DNA of 64,000 bases from Morella rubra (Eukaryota; Streptophyta; Magnoliopsida; Fagales; Myricaceae), in contig CM025854.1 of assembly GCA_003952965.2 (NCBI GenBank), forward strand, positions 5,005,931 to 5,069,930, read 5' to 3'. Of the stretch, positions 60,901-64,000 are shown piece by piece. The translations under genes and the position numbers were made by a program. The first letter of the stretch is position 1; each line of letters begins with the position of its first letter. The notes beneath the pieces were generated by a model. That model had not been told where the DNA came from and ran no database searches. It was given only the letters and a program-made list of their open reading frames with translations.

Positions 60901-63539
60901 TGGGACTTCTTTACAAAGTGAGTTGGGTGTGAACACTGTTGGAGATCTTTTACAGTTCTCAGAGGAGAAGCTACAAGAGCGTTATGGCCTCAATACTGGG
61001 TCATTTTCTGTCCTTGAATGAAATTCTTTGAACTTTTTGAACCCAGATTGTAGGCTGCTTTTCTATCATATATTTGAAAGTAGGTTTGTCCTGTTTTTGA
61101 AATAACCGTCATATGCTTCAAAAGTTTCTTTCAAATCACCACTATTTTCCAAGAATGTACTCTATCATCTCTGACGGTTGTCATCTTCTCTTTTTCAAGT
61201 TTCGTTTTGCTTTATTGCATTTTTATATGGCACGTTCCTGTTTGTGTTTTTTCTAATTCCAAATGCTGCATAGTTTCTGAGAAAGGTACCCTTTCTTTTT
61301 AGTTTTTGTCGTTATCAATTTGCTAATTTATCCAGAAAGTGCCCAAATTTACTTCCTGATTTTTATTTTTTACCTACATTCCAGAACTTGGTTATGGAAT
61401 ATTTCAAGGGGAATCAATGGGGAAGAAGTTCAAGGCCGCCTTCTTCCCAAAAGTCATGGTTCTGGAAAGACATTTCCTGGTCCTCGGGCTCTAAAGACAA
61501 TTGCTTCTGTAAGAATTATTCTCCGAGCAATAGGATACCTTCTGTTTATGATGGAATATGGCCTTGTCATGACATATTCAGTCTTGAAATGATATTGGTC
61601 AAGGCATTAATCTCACCCATAAAGAGATGAGACAGACAAACATAGAAGGTTTAAATATGTAATTTGATGCCAACGGATTGATATCTACATGTTTCTGAAT
61701 GCCAGTGGTCCTGTGATGTTATTTTTCCTACAAAATGTTTCTTGAAGTTTTTTTCTCTCTAATGGGGAAGTTCATCTCATTAGTTGTTTCTCTTACACAG
61801 TCCTGTTGCTCTTCATGCAGGTTCAACACTGGCTCAATGAACTCTGTGAAGAACTAAGTGAGCGTCTTTGTTCTGACCTGGAACAAAATAAACGGATTGC
61901 TCACACACTAACTCTGCATGCCAGAGCATACAAAGTAGTTATTTTCATCAATCAATCTGGATTTTAGATTTTGAGTATACTCAATCCTTGTTTCTGTTCT
62001 GATTATCAGTTATCCTGCAGTCCAGTGACTCCGATGCAAATAGGAAGTTCCCCTCCAAGTCTTGTCCCCTAAGGTATGGGACTGCCAAGATTCAAGAAGA
62101 TGCCCTAAACTTATTTCAAGCTGGATTGCGGGAATATATGGGCTCATTCAAGTCTAAGACTCAAGGAAGTCAATTTAGTGGTTGGGCTATAACAGGGCTT
62201 TCTGTTTCAGCAAGTAAAATTGTTGCCATACCATCAGTAAGTTTTACTAAGTTTGTATCGTGTTTTGGCTCTGTATCTTATCTGGTCTTGTTATTTAGTT
62301 CTTTCTAGTCTAACTTTGTCCCTTAGAAAGTTAGTTCTAAGACTGCACAAGGGGTATCATCCCCAGCTTGCTTGGCGATCAAACCTTCGCAAGTTTTATC
62401 ACATATTGATGTTATGCTGCTTTTTTTCCCCCTTTAAATATTCCTGTGATATATCTTTTACTTGTTGTGAAGTTATCTATATGGTAGACGCTCGTGAACA
62501 TTGAGCAATTAAGCAATACTGGGAGTAAAACAGTTCAAAAATCAATTAATCAATCAGCCATTGAAATAAATGCTATGCTCATTGCCAAGTGTTAGACTTG
62601 GTTCTTCAACCAGAATTTTGACGGTGCATATTCTTTTGCTAGGGAACATGTTCAATCATGAAATACTTTCATGGCCAGTACCCATCCGGCACTTCATCAA
62701 AGCAGTCACAGGATACCGTGATCCATGATGCTGCACCGTTGTCACCCTCAGGTATATCCGGTCTCGAAGGCATTTCTTGTTCATTTTTGGTTCCTAACAT
62801 GCTTATCAATCGAATCAACGCTGTTCTTTTTCAGGAAGTGAAAACTATTTGGGGTTGAATTTAACTGAGCCTCAGATTGAATTCCCTGGAGAAGAAACTG
62901 AGTTCAAGCATGATGTCACTGGTCTAGATCAACAGGAAGACGAAAAGAATACTCGGGAAAAACAGGTTTTACTGTACTCAGATTCATTATTTCGTGGCTG
63001 ACATCATGATTATTTTGTGATACGAGAGCTTTGAACACTTTGGGATGTTTATACACCAGCTCTTACATTAGCAGGGGATGGTTACATCTTAGAAGGCTAT
63101 AAATAGCTTAAATGAAGTTTGGGAAGAGATTTAGCCCTTTTTTGAAGTGGCTATTAATGTTGGAATATGTGTGGCTTGATTCTTGAATGCTAAAATTTGA
63201 GCAGATGCTTCATGTGGAGAATCAGTTCAATCATGAGATTCTTTGGTGTGCAGGATTCATCTTGTTTGCTATCACGAAAGAGACAAAATTCTGTTACTGA
63301 AAAGATTTCAGTAATGTTGCCTTCAGGTAGTCTATCGTGCCAGGTATTGCTTTTGGTTACCTCATTCACCTCTTTAATTTTCGTTACCACATCATGATAA
63401 AGTCAGTTATTGTCTAGGAGGTGAAAGCTGTTTGGAGAGTCAAAGTGAGCAACAATTTACCAGGAATGAATCTGGGATTAAATATGCCATCCCTAGTTCG
63501 CATCGGGTTGTGCAGAAACGAAACACATCAAAAGATAAG
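57968..63539 (+). CDS. POLH: DNA polymerase eta, translesion synthesis (partial, 3' end missing)
   Basis: Nuclear Y-family polymerase (Rad30/XPV) that copies past UV-induced thymine dimers. Exons: 57968-58043, 58945-59065, 59157-59268, 59364-59534, 60301-60465, 60545-60648, 60880-60999, 61385-61508, 61821-61934, 62021-62236, 62643-62751, 62835-62965, 63254-63326 and 63418-63539. That is 1758 nt or 586 codons, all phases closing. The start MPVAKSESSDARIIAH aligns with plant POLH. Metal-binding acids are Asp18 and Asp20 (IDLDCFY) and Asp120-Glu121 (SIDEVYLDLT). The palm and thumb follow (CSAGIAHNKMLAKLASGMNK, LPIKKMKQLGGKLG), then the little-finger domain (SKSCPLRYGTAKIQEDALNLF). Exons 11-14 encode the hydrophilic C-terminal part; exon 13-14 borders are less certain. 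The ubiquitin-binding and PCNA-binding tail lies beyond the window. Confidence 0.93.
62643..63480 (+). repeat. Old tandem duplication inside the polymerase eta gene
   Basis: GTTCAATCATGAAATACTTT at 62650 recurs as GTTCAATCATGAGATTCTTT at about 63225. GGAAGTGAAAACTATTTGG at 62834 recurs as GGAGGTGAAAGCTGTTTGG at about 63417. The offset is about 575-585 bp in both cases. In protein terms SIMKYFHGQ..PLSPSG and SIMRFFGVQ..VMLPSG are equally long (34 positions) and alike at both ends. The splice border after Pro-Ser-Gly is shared. Confidence 0.7.
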
Positions 63540-64000
63540 GTTCAGATGTGCACTTCCATTATCACTGCCTAACACTCGCTGTTAACTTTATGTCTGTATT
63601 ATAATCCTGTTGTGAGAATAACGGTTGTTCAAGATTGTTGCACTTTAAGAAAATATTACTTCAGTGATAAAATATTGGAGAAAAGGTATTGGAGAATTAG
63701 GCAATGTAAGTAAAACTGAATGGCTAGTAAGTTGTTGGACAAAAAATGTAGATAATTCGGCCTCTTTGTGAACTCATGGGCATTCACTTTTTTGCATCTG
63801 CCCTTGGGAGTTCATGGGGGACAGTAAAGTTGCTAGAGTTCTTTTTCCTCTTATTATGAAATTTTGTTTCCCGTGGTTCCTCGAACTCTTTTCTTCTCTC
63901 TTTCTTTAGTTTACATTATTTGTACCATTTGTTTCAGCCTTTTTTCTTGCAACAGATCAGGTGCTTCTACTGTTTGACTTGACAGGAATTTTTCTCCTGT
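63540..64000 (+). other. Polymerase eta intron at the right edge
   Basis: After AAAGATAAG at 63539 comes GTTCAG, a donor-compatible sequence. No further exon with the expected conserved downstream wording is seen before the window ends, so the remaining exons lie to the right. Confidence 0.6.

Noticed and set aside
63327..63539. Alternative phase-0 junction (CAG|GTATTG at about 63343) joining exon 13 to exon 14 in another frame
   Set aside because: The other frame of exon 14 is open, but the phase-1 junction after Pro-Ser-Gly gives a hydrophilic sequence and matches the border of the preceding duplicated exon pair.
1..64000. CRISPR arrays, intact tRNA genes and operon-like defence clusters
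   Set aside because: None were visible. The window is plant nuclear DNA, and the repeats seen are transposons, microsatellites or local duplications.

Overview
The window is nuclear DNA of a flowering plant, most likely a eudicot. The genes have many short introns with GT..AG borders, the intergenic DNA is AT-rich and full of small transposons, and the gene set is plant-specific. I cannot name the species. Five protein-coding genes are well supported, and exon phases close for all of them. (1) A LEUNIG-type transcriptional corepressor on the minus strand runs off the left edge; 13 exons (601 codons) are visible. (2) A complete 13-exon plastid pyruvate/sodium carrier of the BASS2 type lies on the minus strand at 11456-17166. 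(3) A complete two-exon LRR receptor-like pseudokinase lies on the plus strand at 31427-34389. (4) An intronless UGT71-like glycosyltransferase lies on the plus strand at 55632-57074. (5) A DNA polymerase eta gene on the plus strand starts at 57968 and runs off the right edge; 14 exons (586 codons) are visible. The genes have unrelated jobs (development, plastid transport, membrane signalling, secondary metabolism, translesion DNA synthesis), as is normal for plant gene neighbourhoods; nothing suggests an operon-like cluster.

The accessory part is 17.7-31 kb, between BASS2 and the receptor kinase. Here are a TIR element carrying a broken acetylornithine aminotransferase fragment (17767-18435), a 508-bp non-autonomous hAT with an 8-bp target duplication (18689-19196), a ~160-bp tandem repeat (19795-20330), and a 1.3-kb hAT remnant with a perfect 8-bp target duplication that holds both a transposase C-terminal remnant and a piece of an MCM6-like helicase gene (21544-22847). 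A further inverted-repeat-bounded segment contains a decayed copy of plastid 16S rRNA (26910-27561). Three foreign gene pieces inside terminal-inverted-repeat structures within 10 kb is the most unusual biology I can see.

From about 36.3 kb to 49.45 kb the sequence changes character: long homopolymers of all four bases, almost no believable ORFs, and a run of 1000 N at 49451-50450. Just left of the gap is a degenerate ~0.85-0.93-kb tandem repeat. I read this block as poorly resolved repeat sequence, so nothing in it should be trusted at base level. Normal-looking sequence resumes at 50451, with a Copia-like LTR (about 53788-55260) ending a few hundred bases upstream of the glycosyltransferase.

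No CRISPR array, intact tRNA gene, intact transposase or clear new multi-gene system was found.
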